This document shows, piece by piece, positions 1-6,925 of a stretch of 33,713 nt of DNA. Under the pieces are notes generated by a model. That model was given only the letters and a program-made list of their open reading frames with translations. It was not told where the DNA came from and made no database searches. The stretch is from Candidatus Aminicenantota bacterium (GTDB lineage: Bacteria > Acidobacteriota > Aminicenantia > UBA2199): positions 1 to 33,713 of the forward strand of contig JAOZUQ010000028.1 of assembly GCA_029938635.1 (NCBI GenBank). The letters are read 5' to 3'. A program made the translations under genes and the position numbers. Numbering within the stretch: the first letter of the stretch is position 1; each line of letters begins with the position of its first letter.

Positions 1-21
1 AATCCCACCCTCTCCGTTTCA

Positions 22-51
22 CAAAAAAATAAACTTCAGTTTGTTTTTTTG
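22..51 (-). terminator. possible AT-rich terminator hairpin downstream of the ygbA-like gene
   Basis: Two 13-base arms (22-34 and 39-51) pair around a TTCA loop, with one G-T wobble. Read on the minus strand, the second arm is mostly T, as in an intrinsic terminator, and it lies just past the stop of the ygbA-like gene. The stem has very few G-C pairs, so it would be weak. This is inferred from sequence only. Confidence 0.3.
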
Positions 52-79
52 GGGAACTTAGTTGTGACATTTACTGAAT

Positions 80-454
80 TCACTTCCTGCTTAGTTTAAA
101 TTTTGTTTTATTCCATATGTGGAGAAGTGCAAAGTATGGATGCCTGAACAACATTCTCGGGCCGGAATATCTCATAACTTCTTTTACTTTTTGCTGCATT
201 TCTTTATCATAACAATGAACCGGGCAATTATCACAGGGAGGCTTATCCGGTAGCAGAGGACAATTTTTCAATCTGATATAACTATAAGATCTTAAACTCC
301 GGCAAGAATTGCAAAGCTTCCCATTCCCGGTTCCATGATTTTTTTTGCAGAACATACAAATCATTACATTAACGATCTTCTGCTCTTTCCTGATCACTTT
401 TTCTCTTTTGTTCATCTTTATCATCGGGGAAAGGAGTTTACCGCGAATATACAT
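80..454 (-). CDS. ygbA: YgbA-like protein (nitrous oxide-stimulated promoter family, PF11756)
   Basis: This is a small cysteine-rich, basic cytoplasmic protein of up to 124 aa. The middle carries paired cysteines (FC, then LCNSC), and the C-terminal half has the family signature NCPLLPDKPPCDNCPVHCY followed by VMRYSGPRMLFRHP. In E. coli the family is linked to nitrosative stress through NsrR-controlled expression, but its biochemical role is not settled, and the Cys/His pattern suggests metal or Fe-S binding. The start is uncertain: the ATG at 454 gives 124 aa, but in-frame ATGs follow near 424 and 415, and none has a clear Shine-Dalgarno site. It is transcribed divergently from rdhA across a 180-bp gap. 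Family assignment is strong by motif; the function is inferred. Confidence 0.8.
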   Translation of the reverse strand: MYIRGKLLSPMIKMNKREKVIRKEQKIVNVMICMFCKKNHGTGNGKLCNSCRSLRSYSYIRLKNCPLLPDKPPCDNCPVHCYDKEMQQKVKEVMRYSGPRMLFRHPYFALLHIWNKTKFKLSRK

Positions 455-517
455 ATCAGGTCAATAAAATAATTGTTATTCTGCATAGCCTTGGCGAAGC
501 AGAACATTGTTAAAGGT

Positions 518-546
518 TTGACATTAATTTTGTAATTCTCTACCAT
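518..546 (+). promoter_or_regulatory. candidate sigma-70 promoter for the rdhA cluster
   Basis: A perfect TTGACA (518-523) is followed after 17 bp by TACCAT (541-546, four of six matches to TATAAT). It lies about 90 bp upstream of the rdhA start, in the gap divergent from ygbA. A short dyad ATTA-N6-TAAT (523-536) lies between the two boxes and could bind a CRP/FNR-type regulator, but it does not match the known dehalobox. No cobalamin-riboswitch architecture is visible in this gap. Confidence 0.45.
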
Positions 547-634
547 AAATAATGCGGTCAAAAAGCATTTTCATTAACTCCGGTATTTCAGTAAACTTAT
601 AAATAAATATAATTTTTTTCAGAAGGAGACAGCT

Positions 635-2050
635 ATGGACAGAAGGAAGTTCTTAAAAACATCAGGTGCTGCAGGAGCTGTTGCCGGAGGTGTAGGTTTG
701 GGATTTTTCGGCTATGAAGCAGGGAGGGACCCGGACAGCTATACAGGGTGGAAGAATCGAGAAGGTGGATTTCAAACTTTCAACAGGATCAAATGGGCTG
801 TTGAAAAACCAACATATACGAAGACAGGCCCTTCCCGGAGAGTGGATGCCAGAACTGAAGTTGTATTCTCCAGGATGGGCCCCCTGTTCAGGAATTGGAA
901 AGAGGAGGAAGGTACAAACAGCCTGCCGGAATATCTGAGGAAATTTTATGAAACAAATCCTGAAGTTCTCGAACTTGACCTGAGAGTTAAAAACGAACTA
1001 TTCCCGAAATTAAGGAAAGACAGGGAAAAATATGGCCACAAATTCATCCTTGCTGAAGCATGGTCGGATGCAATGGGTGCTGTCTGGCCTAAACATTCCC
1101 AGGAACCTCCTGAGATCGCTGACTTCCCCGAGAAGAAAGGTCAGAAACAATTAAAAATGAGGAGTCCGGAAAAAACATCGAAACTGATAAAAAAAATAGC
1201 CCACCAGCTTGGTTCCACTCTGGTTGGTATAACAAAATTAAATCCCGACTGGGTCTATTCTCATCCGATGAGAAGAAGAGGGATCGATACCGATAAACCT
1301 TTTAAAGTTCCTGAACACTGGAAGTACGCAATCGTTGTCGGAGTTCCTATGTCCTGGGATCCAATGTTTGCCAACCCGAACTACGGGACATCCCATGATG
1401 CATATGCTATTTCGAGAATAATTGCAGTCCGGCTCTCCACTTTTATTAAGCAATTGGGCTATGCCGCCAGGCCTCATACTCCCGGAACCGAATATGATCT
1501 TATGGTTCCTCCCATATTGGTTGATGCCGGTATCGGAGAGCAGGGAAGGCACTCAATTGTCGTAACACCGGAACTTGGCAGTAATTTCAGGCCTGCAATT
1601 ATCACAACGAACATCCCTTTAAAGCCTGACAAACCTATAGATTTCGGAGTTCAGGATTTTTGTAAAACCTGTAAAGTATGTGCCGAACAATGCCCGAGCG
1701 GTTCTATTACAAAAGGTAATAAAGTTGAGATCAGAGGATATAAAAGATATCAATTTAACGCTGCCAGCTGTCATAACTTCTGGTACTCCAAACTGGGCAA
1801 TATGGGTTGCAGAGTTTGTATTTCTGTATGTCCATATACAAGAAAAGCAAACTGGGTTCACAAGGCTGCACTCGATATAACAGCACATGATCCAACAGGC
1901 CTGGCCGATAAAGCCCTTACCGCAATGCAGAAGATATTTTACCCGGGGCCCGATCCTCAGGAATATTTCATCCCTTCTCTGGGTGGGAAGAACGCATCAT
2001 ACAGAAAGCCGCCATGGTGGCTGAAAACTGAAGATTTTATCGATATTTGA
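635..2050 (+). CDS. rdhA: reductive dehalogenase catalytic subunit homologue (RdhA family)
   Basis: RdhA proteins are corrinoid- and Fe-S-dependent enzymes exported by the Tat system that reductively remove halogens from organohalides as terminal electron acceptors. This 471-aa protein starts with a Tat signal (MDRRKFLKTSG, then an Ala/Gly-rich hydrophobic stretch). Its C-terminal third holds two ferredoxin-like motifs: C343-x2-C346-x2-C349-x3-C353-P and C379-x12-C392-x2-C395-x3-C399-P. The segment GIGEQGRHS (299-307) matches the conserved Gly/Arg region before the clusters in RdhA. As in other RdhA proteins, no DxHxxG base-off B12 motif is seen. Length is normal for respiratory RdhA. The start has a good Shine-Dalgarno site (AAGGAGA). 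rdhB begins 10 bp downstream. The substrate cannot be inferred, and a non-dehalogenating redox role is possible. Confidence 0.88.
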   Translation: MDRRKFLKTSGAAGAVAGGVGLGFFGYEAGRDPDSYTGWKNREGGFQTFNRIKWAVEKPTYTKTGPSRRVDARTEVVFSRMGPLFRNWKEEEGTNSLPEYLRKFYETNPEVLELDLRVKNELFPKLRKDREKYGHKFILAEAWSDAMGAVWPKHSQEPPEIADFPEKKGQKQLKMRSPEKTSKLIKKIAHQLGSTLVGITKLNPDWVYSHPMRRRGIDTDKPFKVPEHWKYAIVVGVPMSWDPMFANPNYGTSHDAYAISRIIAVRLSTFIKQLGYAARPHTPGTEYDLMVPPILVDAGIGEQGRHSIVVTPELGSNFRPAIITTNIPLKPDKPIDFGVQDFCKTCKVCAEQCPSGSITKGNKVEIRGYKRYQFNAASCHNFWYSKLGNMGCRVCISVCPYTRKANWVHKAALDITAHDPTGLADKALTAMQKIFYPGPDPQEYFIPSLGGKNASYRKPPWWLKTEDFIDI

Positions 2051-2060
2051 GGAGGATACC

Positions 2061-2348
2061 ATGACATTCTTCACAAGCGGTTTTTTCTGGTTTATTCAGG
2101 GAATTTTAATAACAGTGATAATATTGGCTTTCCAAGTATGGATGGAAGACAAAGGTGTAAAAATGATCTGGTGGAAATGGTTTTTGTGGGGATTGTGGAT
2201 CTTAGTAGCAGGATTTACAATTGCATTCATATTTACCAGCCTTGGAGAAGGCGAACCAACTGCAGCAGTGAAAGGGGGAATCATATTCTCTCTTATCACG
2301 ATCACTTCCGGTGTCGGTATCTGGAGATTGATAAATAAAAAAAAATAA
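2061..2348 (+). CDS. rdhB: reductive dehalogenase membrane anchor (RdhB-like)
   Basis: This 95-aa integral membrane protein has three predicted helices (about residues 5-26, 39-61 and 70-90) and a short lysine-rich tail. It matches the size and topology of RdhB, the small hydrophobic protein thought to hold Tat-exported RdhA at the outer face of the cytoplasmic membrane. The segment between helices 1 and 2 (WMEDKGVKMIWWKWF) resembles the acidic and aromatic loop of RdhB proteins. It follows rdhA by 10 bp and has a strong Shine-Dalgarno site (GAGGAGG), so the two are almost certainly cotranscribed. The call depends partly on context, because sequences this short and hydrophobic diverge quickly. 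Confidence 0.82.
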   Translation: MTFFTSGFFWFIQGILITVIILAFQVWMEDKGVKMIWWKWFLWGLWILVAGFTIAFIFTSLGEGEPTAAVKGGIIFSLITITSGVGIWRLINKKK

Positions 2349-2407
2349 TGTTTTAAAGTAAATATATACCAGAATATATTCAAATTTGAGTAGAACAGGA
2401 GAGAATT

Positions 2408-4252
2408 ATGATATCAGAAAAAGCGGCAGGAATTGCAGCGCAATGCAGACATTACGCCATGTGCAAGATCGATTTTTTAGGTACCGGGTTATGCCCTCCG
2501 GGAGAAGATAATCACTATGTAAGCTATTATCCCCAGGGAAGAATGGACCTGTATGATGCTCTGGCAAAGGGGCTGATCCCTGTTACTGAAAGGCTTGTCG
2601 ATATTGCAAACACATGCACTTTATGCGGTATATGCGATAAACAATGCCACTTTGTAACTGAACTCAGGCCTATGGTAGTAATGAGAGCACTTAAAGATCA
2701 TGTTGGCTCCCACATCGCAGAAAACAAAAAAATAGTTCAAATAGAGGAAGACGATATTCTGAAACAATTCAAAAAAGTGGTTGGAGAAAAGAATGCTACA
2801 AACGACCCGGCAATACTGGTCACATATTCAAATGACCCTGCCCCGATGGCAAAAATTCAGATGCCTCAATATGTTGTGCTCCCTTCAGGCAGAGAAGAGG
2901 TAAAAAATATTATATCTGTCTGCAACCAATTTAAAATTCCATTTGCAGTAAGAGGTAACGGGAGTAGTGTGTTCGGGATCGTAATGAGTGAAGGTGTTGT
3001 TCTGGACATGGGCAGGAATAAAGAGATCTCAATGGACAAAGATAACTGGAAAATTAATATAGGTGCCGGAGTATCGGCATTTGATCTTCAGATCGAAGCT
3101 GATAAGAATGGCTTCAGAGTAAATTCAGCTGAACCCTCCGCATTGATATGTTCCAATATAATGTGTTCGGGTATATTGTCGACATTTTCAAATTCTTACG
3201 GGACCGGAGCAGACAACTATGTGGATGCTGAATTTGTCAGCAATCAGGGAGAAGCATTTAATTTGAATGACAAGAAGGGTCCCAATCTCTTCGGATTTGA
3301 CAAACAGGGTTCCCCGTCTCCGGGGATCTGCACAGGAGCATCCATAAAACTTCAGCCCGTTACCGAAGATGAAGAGGGTTTAGGCATCCCTTTTTCATCC
3401 TTCGATGAAGCAGCAACTTTCTGCAGAGATCTCAGCCGCAGAAGGATCGGTATTTCAATAGCATTGCTGGGAGGAGAGTATATTTCCACCTTTATATCAC
3501 CTACATCTGATATGGCGGAGAAAGTAAAAACACTCTTTATAGAAACACTGGGTATCAGCTTCCTGGTAGTGGTGATCGGTGATAAATATGCCATTGAAAC
3601 CATAAAAAAAATGGCCCCCATAACTATAAATGATAAATTATTCCGCTTAATGATGCTTAGCCTCCCTCAAATGGTTGCGGGAGAATGGATAGAGATGTTA
3701 GGTGAATTAGAGACAAACAGGAATCTCTATGAATTGTTTTGTAAAGAAGAGATGTATCCATTATTAGAGACAGTATTAAATCCTTCCCCGGAAGCCATAG
3801 GATCTGTAGTTCCGGAAGACCTGAGAGATTTTTACACCCAGCTCTATTCACGCCCGGAGATGACAAATCTTGCCTGGCTCAGCACTTTCAGGATACTCAG
3901 TTCCCGAATGGGAAGATTCAAACATGTAGTTGCCTTTATCGGTTATGCACCCCTGGACAAGATAGAAGTGATCAAAAAAATGATCGGAGAATTCAAAAGG
4001 ATCGGAGACAAATACAATTTAAAACATGACTATGGATTCCTGACACCTGTTGATCTGGGGAAACGTGCCATCCTTGAATATGACTTTTATATTGACCATA
4101 CGAACCCGGCAGAGATCCAACAGATGCTCAGAGCTATGGGCGAAGCAGGCCCAATGGTTGGAGAGATGAGTATGAATACAAAAGGTATCCAGTGGATCAA
4201 TACGATCCTTTTCCAGGGATTCTCCCGTAAGGAAAATTTTTTATATCGTTAA
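2408..4252 (+). CDS. Fe-S/FAD-binding oxidoreductase (GlcD/VAO-type FAD domain)
   Basis: This 614-aa protein lacks a signal peptide and should be cytoplasmic. The N-terminal 150 residues carry two cysteine groups: C13, C19 and C29, then C70-x2-C73-x2-C76-x3-C80, which should bind a 4Fe-4S cluster. Residues about 155-335 form a PCMH-type FAD-binding domain, visible from PQYVVLPSGREEV, VRGNGSS (181-187) and GAGVSAFDLQ (from 219). The C-terminal half resembles the substrate-cap region of glycolate or lactate dehydrogenase and VAO-family flavoenzymes. It probably oxidises an organic substrate and passes electrons through Fe-S centres. It starts 59 bp after rdhB with a GGAGAG ribosome-binding site, so it is likely in the same operon. 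Substrate unknown. Confidence 0.78.
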   Translation: MISEKAAGIAAQCRHYAMCKIDFLGTGLCPPGEDNHYVSYYPQGRMDLYDALAKGLIPVTERLVDIANTCTLCGICDKQCHFVTELRPMVVMRALKDHVGSHIAENKKIVQIEEDDILKQFKKVVGEKNATNDPAILVTYSNDPAPMAKIQMPQYVVLPSGREEVKNIISVCNQFKIPFAVRGNGSSVFGIVMSEGVVLDMGRNKEISMDKDNWKINIGAGVSAFDLQIEADKNGFRVNSAEPSALICSNIMCSGILSTFSNSYGTGADNYVDAEFVSNQGEAFNLNDKKGPNLFGFDKQGSPSPGICTGASIKLQPVTEDEEGLGIPFSSFDEAATFCRDLSRRRIGISIALLGGEYISTFISPTSDMAEKVKTLFIETLGISFLVVVIGDKYAIETIKKMAPITINDKLFRLMMLSLPQMVAGEWIEMLGELETNRNLYELFCKEEMYPLLETVLNPSPEAIGSVVPEDLRDFYTQLYSRPEMTNLAWLSTFRILSSRMGRFKHVVAFIGYAPLDKIEVIKKMIGEFKRIGDKYNLKHDYGFLTPVDLGKRAILEYDFYIDHTNPAEIQQMLRAMGEAGPMVGEMSMNTKGIQWINTILFQGFSRKENFLYR

Positions 4253-4264
4253 TAAGCCTCTCTG

Positions 4265-5482
4265 ATGAAATTGTCCAGAAAAGAAATCCTAGGATTAAGA
4301 AAGAAGAAGGAGGCCGTATTTCTGATCACCGGTGCAACCGGCTTTATAGGAAGCCATACCGCAATTAAACTATTAAAGCGGGGCTATCGTGTAATTATGT
4401 TTAGTCGTCCTAATCGAGGAGCCACAGCCGGTGAAAGGATAAAAGCTATGTTTGAATGGTTCGAATTAGATACAGATGAGTTTGGAGCAAACCTTGAAAT
4501 CATCGAAGGATTCCTGGACAAACCGGATCTGGGTATAAGCAAAAAAACTTACTCATATTTATTAAATACAGTCGACGAGATTATTCATTGTGCGGCAAAC
4601 ACATCTTTCTCTGAAAAAAAAAGGGGAGAATTGGAGACTGTAAATATTGGAATACTAAAGAACCTGTCAAGCTTGATAAACTCTGAAAATAGCAGATGCT
4701 ATTTTTTCCACCATATCAGTACTGTTTATGTGGCAGGGAAACAAAAAAATATTTTTGAGGAAACTCTTATTAATACCCCAGAATTCAATAATGTTTATGA
4801 GGAGACCAAATACCGCGGAGAGCAGTTCATATCCGAGGTGTTCCCCCAAAGTGGTGTCAGGGTCAATATCTACAGATCATCAATTGTTTACGGGGATTCT
4901 GAAAACGGGAGAAGCACTCTTTTTAATGCTGTATATTATCCTGTCAAAATGGCTCTGTTTCTGAAAAACACATACAGGAATGACATCCTCAAAAAGGGTG
5001 GTGAGAAGGCAAAACAAATGGGAGTCCGTTTAGATGAGGATGGAAGTATCTTTCTTCCGATCAGGATGGGAAATAAGAGTGGCGGCACAATTAACCTGAT
5101 CCCGATCAATTACTATACGGATGCATTTATTGCTATCCTGGAATACTCTGTAGATCCGGGCATTTTCCATATAATAAATAACTCCGATACAACACTGGAT
5201 GATCTCACAGGCTTTTTCAGTAAATCATTCAATATAAAAGGATTCCGTTCTGTATCCGGAGAGGAATTAAAAGAGGAACCACTCAATGCACTTGAGATCC
5301 TTTTCAGTGAATATTTAAAAATGTACGAGCCATACATACGGGATATCCGGAGATTCGACAATAAGAGATCAGAAAAGATCTTATCTAAAAGTAATATCAA
5401 ATGTCCGGAATTTGATCTGGATATTTTTTCCAGATGTATGAACTATGCTATTTCCGTAAACTGGAAAAACCCCTGGAAATAG
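4265..5482 (+). CDS. extended SDR / thioester reductase-like NAD(P)-dependent oxidoreductase
   Basis: This 405-aa Rossmann-fold protein belongs to the NAD_binding_4 (male sterility, thioester reductase-like) branch of the extended SDRs. The nucleotide motif TGATGFIG lies at 22-29. The catalytic set appears to be Ser152 (HHISTVY), Tyr178 and Lys182 (YEETK). Relatives reduce acyl thioesters or act as epimerases and dehydratases on large substrates. No acyl-carrier or adenylation domain is fused to it. It begins 12 bp after the FAD oxidoreductase and is probably the last gene of the rdhA cluster, although no good Shine-Dalgarno precedes this ATG. Its link to RdhA chemistry is unknown. Confidence 0.75.
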   Translation: MKLSRKEILGLRKKKEAVFLITGATGFIGSHTAIKLLKRGYRVIMFSRPNRGATAGERIKAMFEWFELDTDEFGANLEIIEGFLDKPDLGISKKTYSYLLNTVDEIIHCAANTSFSEKKRGELETVNIGILKNLSSLINSENSRCYFFHHISTVYVAGKQKNIFEETLINTPEFNNVYEETKYRGEQFISEVFPQSGVRVNIYRSSIVYGDSENGRSTLFNAVYYPVKMALFLKNTYRNDILKKGGEKAKQMGVRLDEDGSIFLPIRMGNKSGGTINLIPINYYTDAFIAILEYSVDPGIFHIINNSDTTLDDLTGFFSKSFNIKGFRSVSGEELKEEPLNALEILFSEYLKMYEPYIRDIRRFDNKRSEKILSKSNIKCPEFDLDIFSRCMNYAISVNWKNPWK

Positions 5483-5668
5483 ATTATGCCCGACAATCCT
5501 ATTATTCCCTTTATTCAACATAAATGTTGAGCAACTATGCAATTGAATTGAACTGCTTCGGACAAATATTATAACCAGAAAAAGAATAAAAACAGAAAAC
5601 AATAAAGTATCTAAAAAACCACTTTTCCCTTTAGTTATGGTTTTTCCCACAATTCCTCCATTTTATTA

Positions 5669-5827
5669 ATGAAACGAAAAAGCATACAAATTGTTCCTCT
5701 CCTGATAAACCGATATGGTTCTGCAGAGTCATTATCGATACTGAATCCTAATATTTCAACTCTTACTATTATTCTTGACAATGGTTCATTTCGTGCAATA
5801 ATTTACAATAGTATGGGATATATATAA
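5669..5827 (+). CDS. possible small ORF abutting the next gene
   Basis: An ATG at 5669 opens a 52-codon frame whose TAA (5825-5827) directly touches the GTG start of the next gene. The deduced peptide starts MKRKSIQIVPLLINRYG and ends AIIYNSMGYI; I do not recognise it. There is no Shine-Dalgarno site upstream, so it may be chance or a decayed gene, but the exact junction would suit translational coupling. It overlaps the candidate promoter at 5775-5802. Confidence 0.22.
   Translation: MKRKSIQIVPLLINRYGSAESLSILNPNISTLTIILDNGSFRAIIYNSMGYI
5775..5802 (+). promoter_or_regulatory. candidate sigma-70 promoter for the SGNH-like gene
   Basis: TTGACA (5775-5780, perfect) is followed after 16 bp by AATAAT (5797-5802, five of six matches). 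The expected start site would leave a leader of about 20 nt before the GTG at 5828. This is pattern matching only. Confidence 0.4.
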
Positions 5828-6868
5828 GTGAAGCTGCTATTTTTCAATTCAAGATCGAACAAAACAAAAATATTCTTTCTTATTATCCTATCTTTGATTT
5901 TATTTGTTTTATTTGACAGGGCGGCCTACATTATTTTCAAGAATATTTCATTCGGGTTCTACAATAAAACCAGGCAGACTTCTGTAAATTTGAATCTTAA
6001 AAAAGAGGAAATTGAGTTCTATGATACATTGATAATGGGATCCTCAAGAACAAGAAGGGCAATTCATCCATTGTATTTAAAAAAGTATCTGGGATTGAAA
6101 GCATTAAAAATTTCAGAACCCGGAAGATACTTAAGATACAATTATACTTATTACACGATTTACAGGAAGAAATATAAAGTTCCTAAATATCTTTTTTATG
6201 GAATCGACTATTTTATTTTTAAAAAATATTCAAACCAGGGGAAGATGATCAATATACTTAGTTACTTTGAGAAACAACCTGAAATAGATATGAAGTTGAA
6301 TTTCAAACTTTTCAATCCAATATCCAACCCTTCTATGTTATTCAAGGAGAAAGAAAATATAGATATTTTCATAAACGACTTCATAGACCATCTGTCAAAG
6401 TTACATGTTAAGGATAAAAAGGGACCCTTAATTTCGGAGTATATAGGGAAAAAAAGATCAATAAAAAAAAAATTATTAATAGAACCTCGACATTGGAGAA
6501 AAAGCGAGTTTGCAAGGTATCCAGGTTTAGAAGGAAAATTCCTCGACCTTCTGCTTGATAAACTGGAAAAAGACAAAGTTAAAGTATTCCTTGTGATTAT
6601 CCCGGATTTTATAGGAGTATACAGAACCAACTTTGAGCAGAAATTATTCTCTGAAGAGATAATATCTATTAGTAAAAAATATTCGAATATAATGATCCTG
6701 GATTATAATTCACCAGAAAAATTCGGCCTGTCAAACACTCGATTATTCAAAGACGGGAATTATGGAAATGGAGTCTCCCATCTTTCTTACTATGGAGCTG
6801 AAATATTAAATAAAATGATATGTGATGATATTAAAGAAGTGATCGAAAAGGATAAATCTTTGCTGTAA
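5828..6868 (+). CDS. membrane-anchored SGNH-hydrolase-like protein
   Basis: This 346-aa protein has an N-terminal signal anchor (about residues 14-36) and an extracytoplasmic domain. It shows features of the DUF1574/AlgX-like branch of SGNH proteins: GSSRTRRAIHP (71-81), with a Ser in the nucleophile position, and a C-terminal SHLSYYGAEIL, with His318 as a candidate catalytic histidine. Such proteins often act in O-acetylation or processing of surface polysaccharides, but no MBOAT acyltransferase or polysaccharide gene is nearby, so the substrate is unknown. The start codon is GTG, with only a weak ribosome-binding site. The protein is Lys/Ile/Asn-rich and its base composition is more AT-rich than its neighbours, which may indicate transfer or relaxed constraint. 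Confidence 0.5.
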   Translation: MKLLFFNSRSNKTKIFFLIILSLILFVLFDRAAYIIFKNISFGFYNKTRQTSVNLNLKKEEIEFYDTLIMGSSRTRRAIHPLYLKKYLGLKALKISEPGRYLRYNYTYYTIYRKKYKVPKYLFYGIDYFIFKKYSNQGKMINILSYFEKQPEIDMKLNFKLFNPISNPSMLFKEKENIDIFINDFIDHLSKLHVKDKKGPLISEYIGKKRSIKKKLLIEPRHWRKSEFARYPGLEGKFLDLLLDKLEKDKVKVFLVIIPDFIGVYRTNFEQKLFSEEIISISKKYSNIMILDYNSPEKFGLSNTRLFKDGNYGNGVSHLSYYGAEILNKMICDDIKEVIEKDKSLL

Positions 6869-6878
6869 GACAGCAAAG
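6858..6878. terminator. hairpin spanning the stop codon between convergent genes
   Basis: A perfect 8-bp stem (CTTTGCTG at 6858-6865 and CAGCAAAG at 6871-6878) closes a 5-base loop that contains the TAA stop of the SGNH-like gene. It sits between convergent genes. No strong T-run follows on either strand, so it may be a weak bidirectional terminator or an mRNA-end stabiliser. Confidence 0.35.
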
Positions 6879-6925
6879 CTTACAGATATCCGAAAATACT
6901 ACCGATCTATCTGATATTCCGCCTG

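Larger units (their letters stand above)
5483..5827. other. 345-bp gap between the SDR gene and the SGNH-like gene
   Basis: The gap holds a perfect short inverted repeat (TCAACAT, AA, ATGTTGA at 5515-5530), a 52-codon ORF (5669-5827) and a promoter-like sequence (5775-5802). I see no RNA gene and no clear intrinsic terminator for the rdhA cluster. Confidence 0.5.

Noticed and set aside
455..634. Possible cobalamin riboswitch upstream of rdhA
   Set aside because: The gap is too short and no B12-box-like sequence or multi-stem fold is visible.
5515..5530. Short palindrome (TCAACAT-AA-ATGTTGA) as terminator of the rdhA cluster
   Set aside because: The 2-base loop is too small for a terminator and no T-run follows; it may be a protein-binding dyad or chance.
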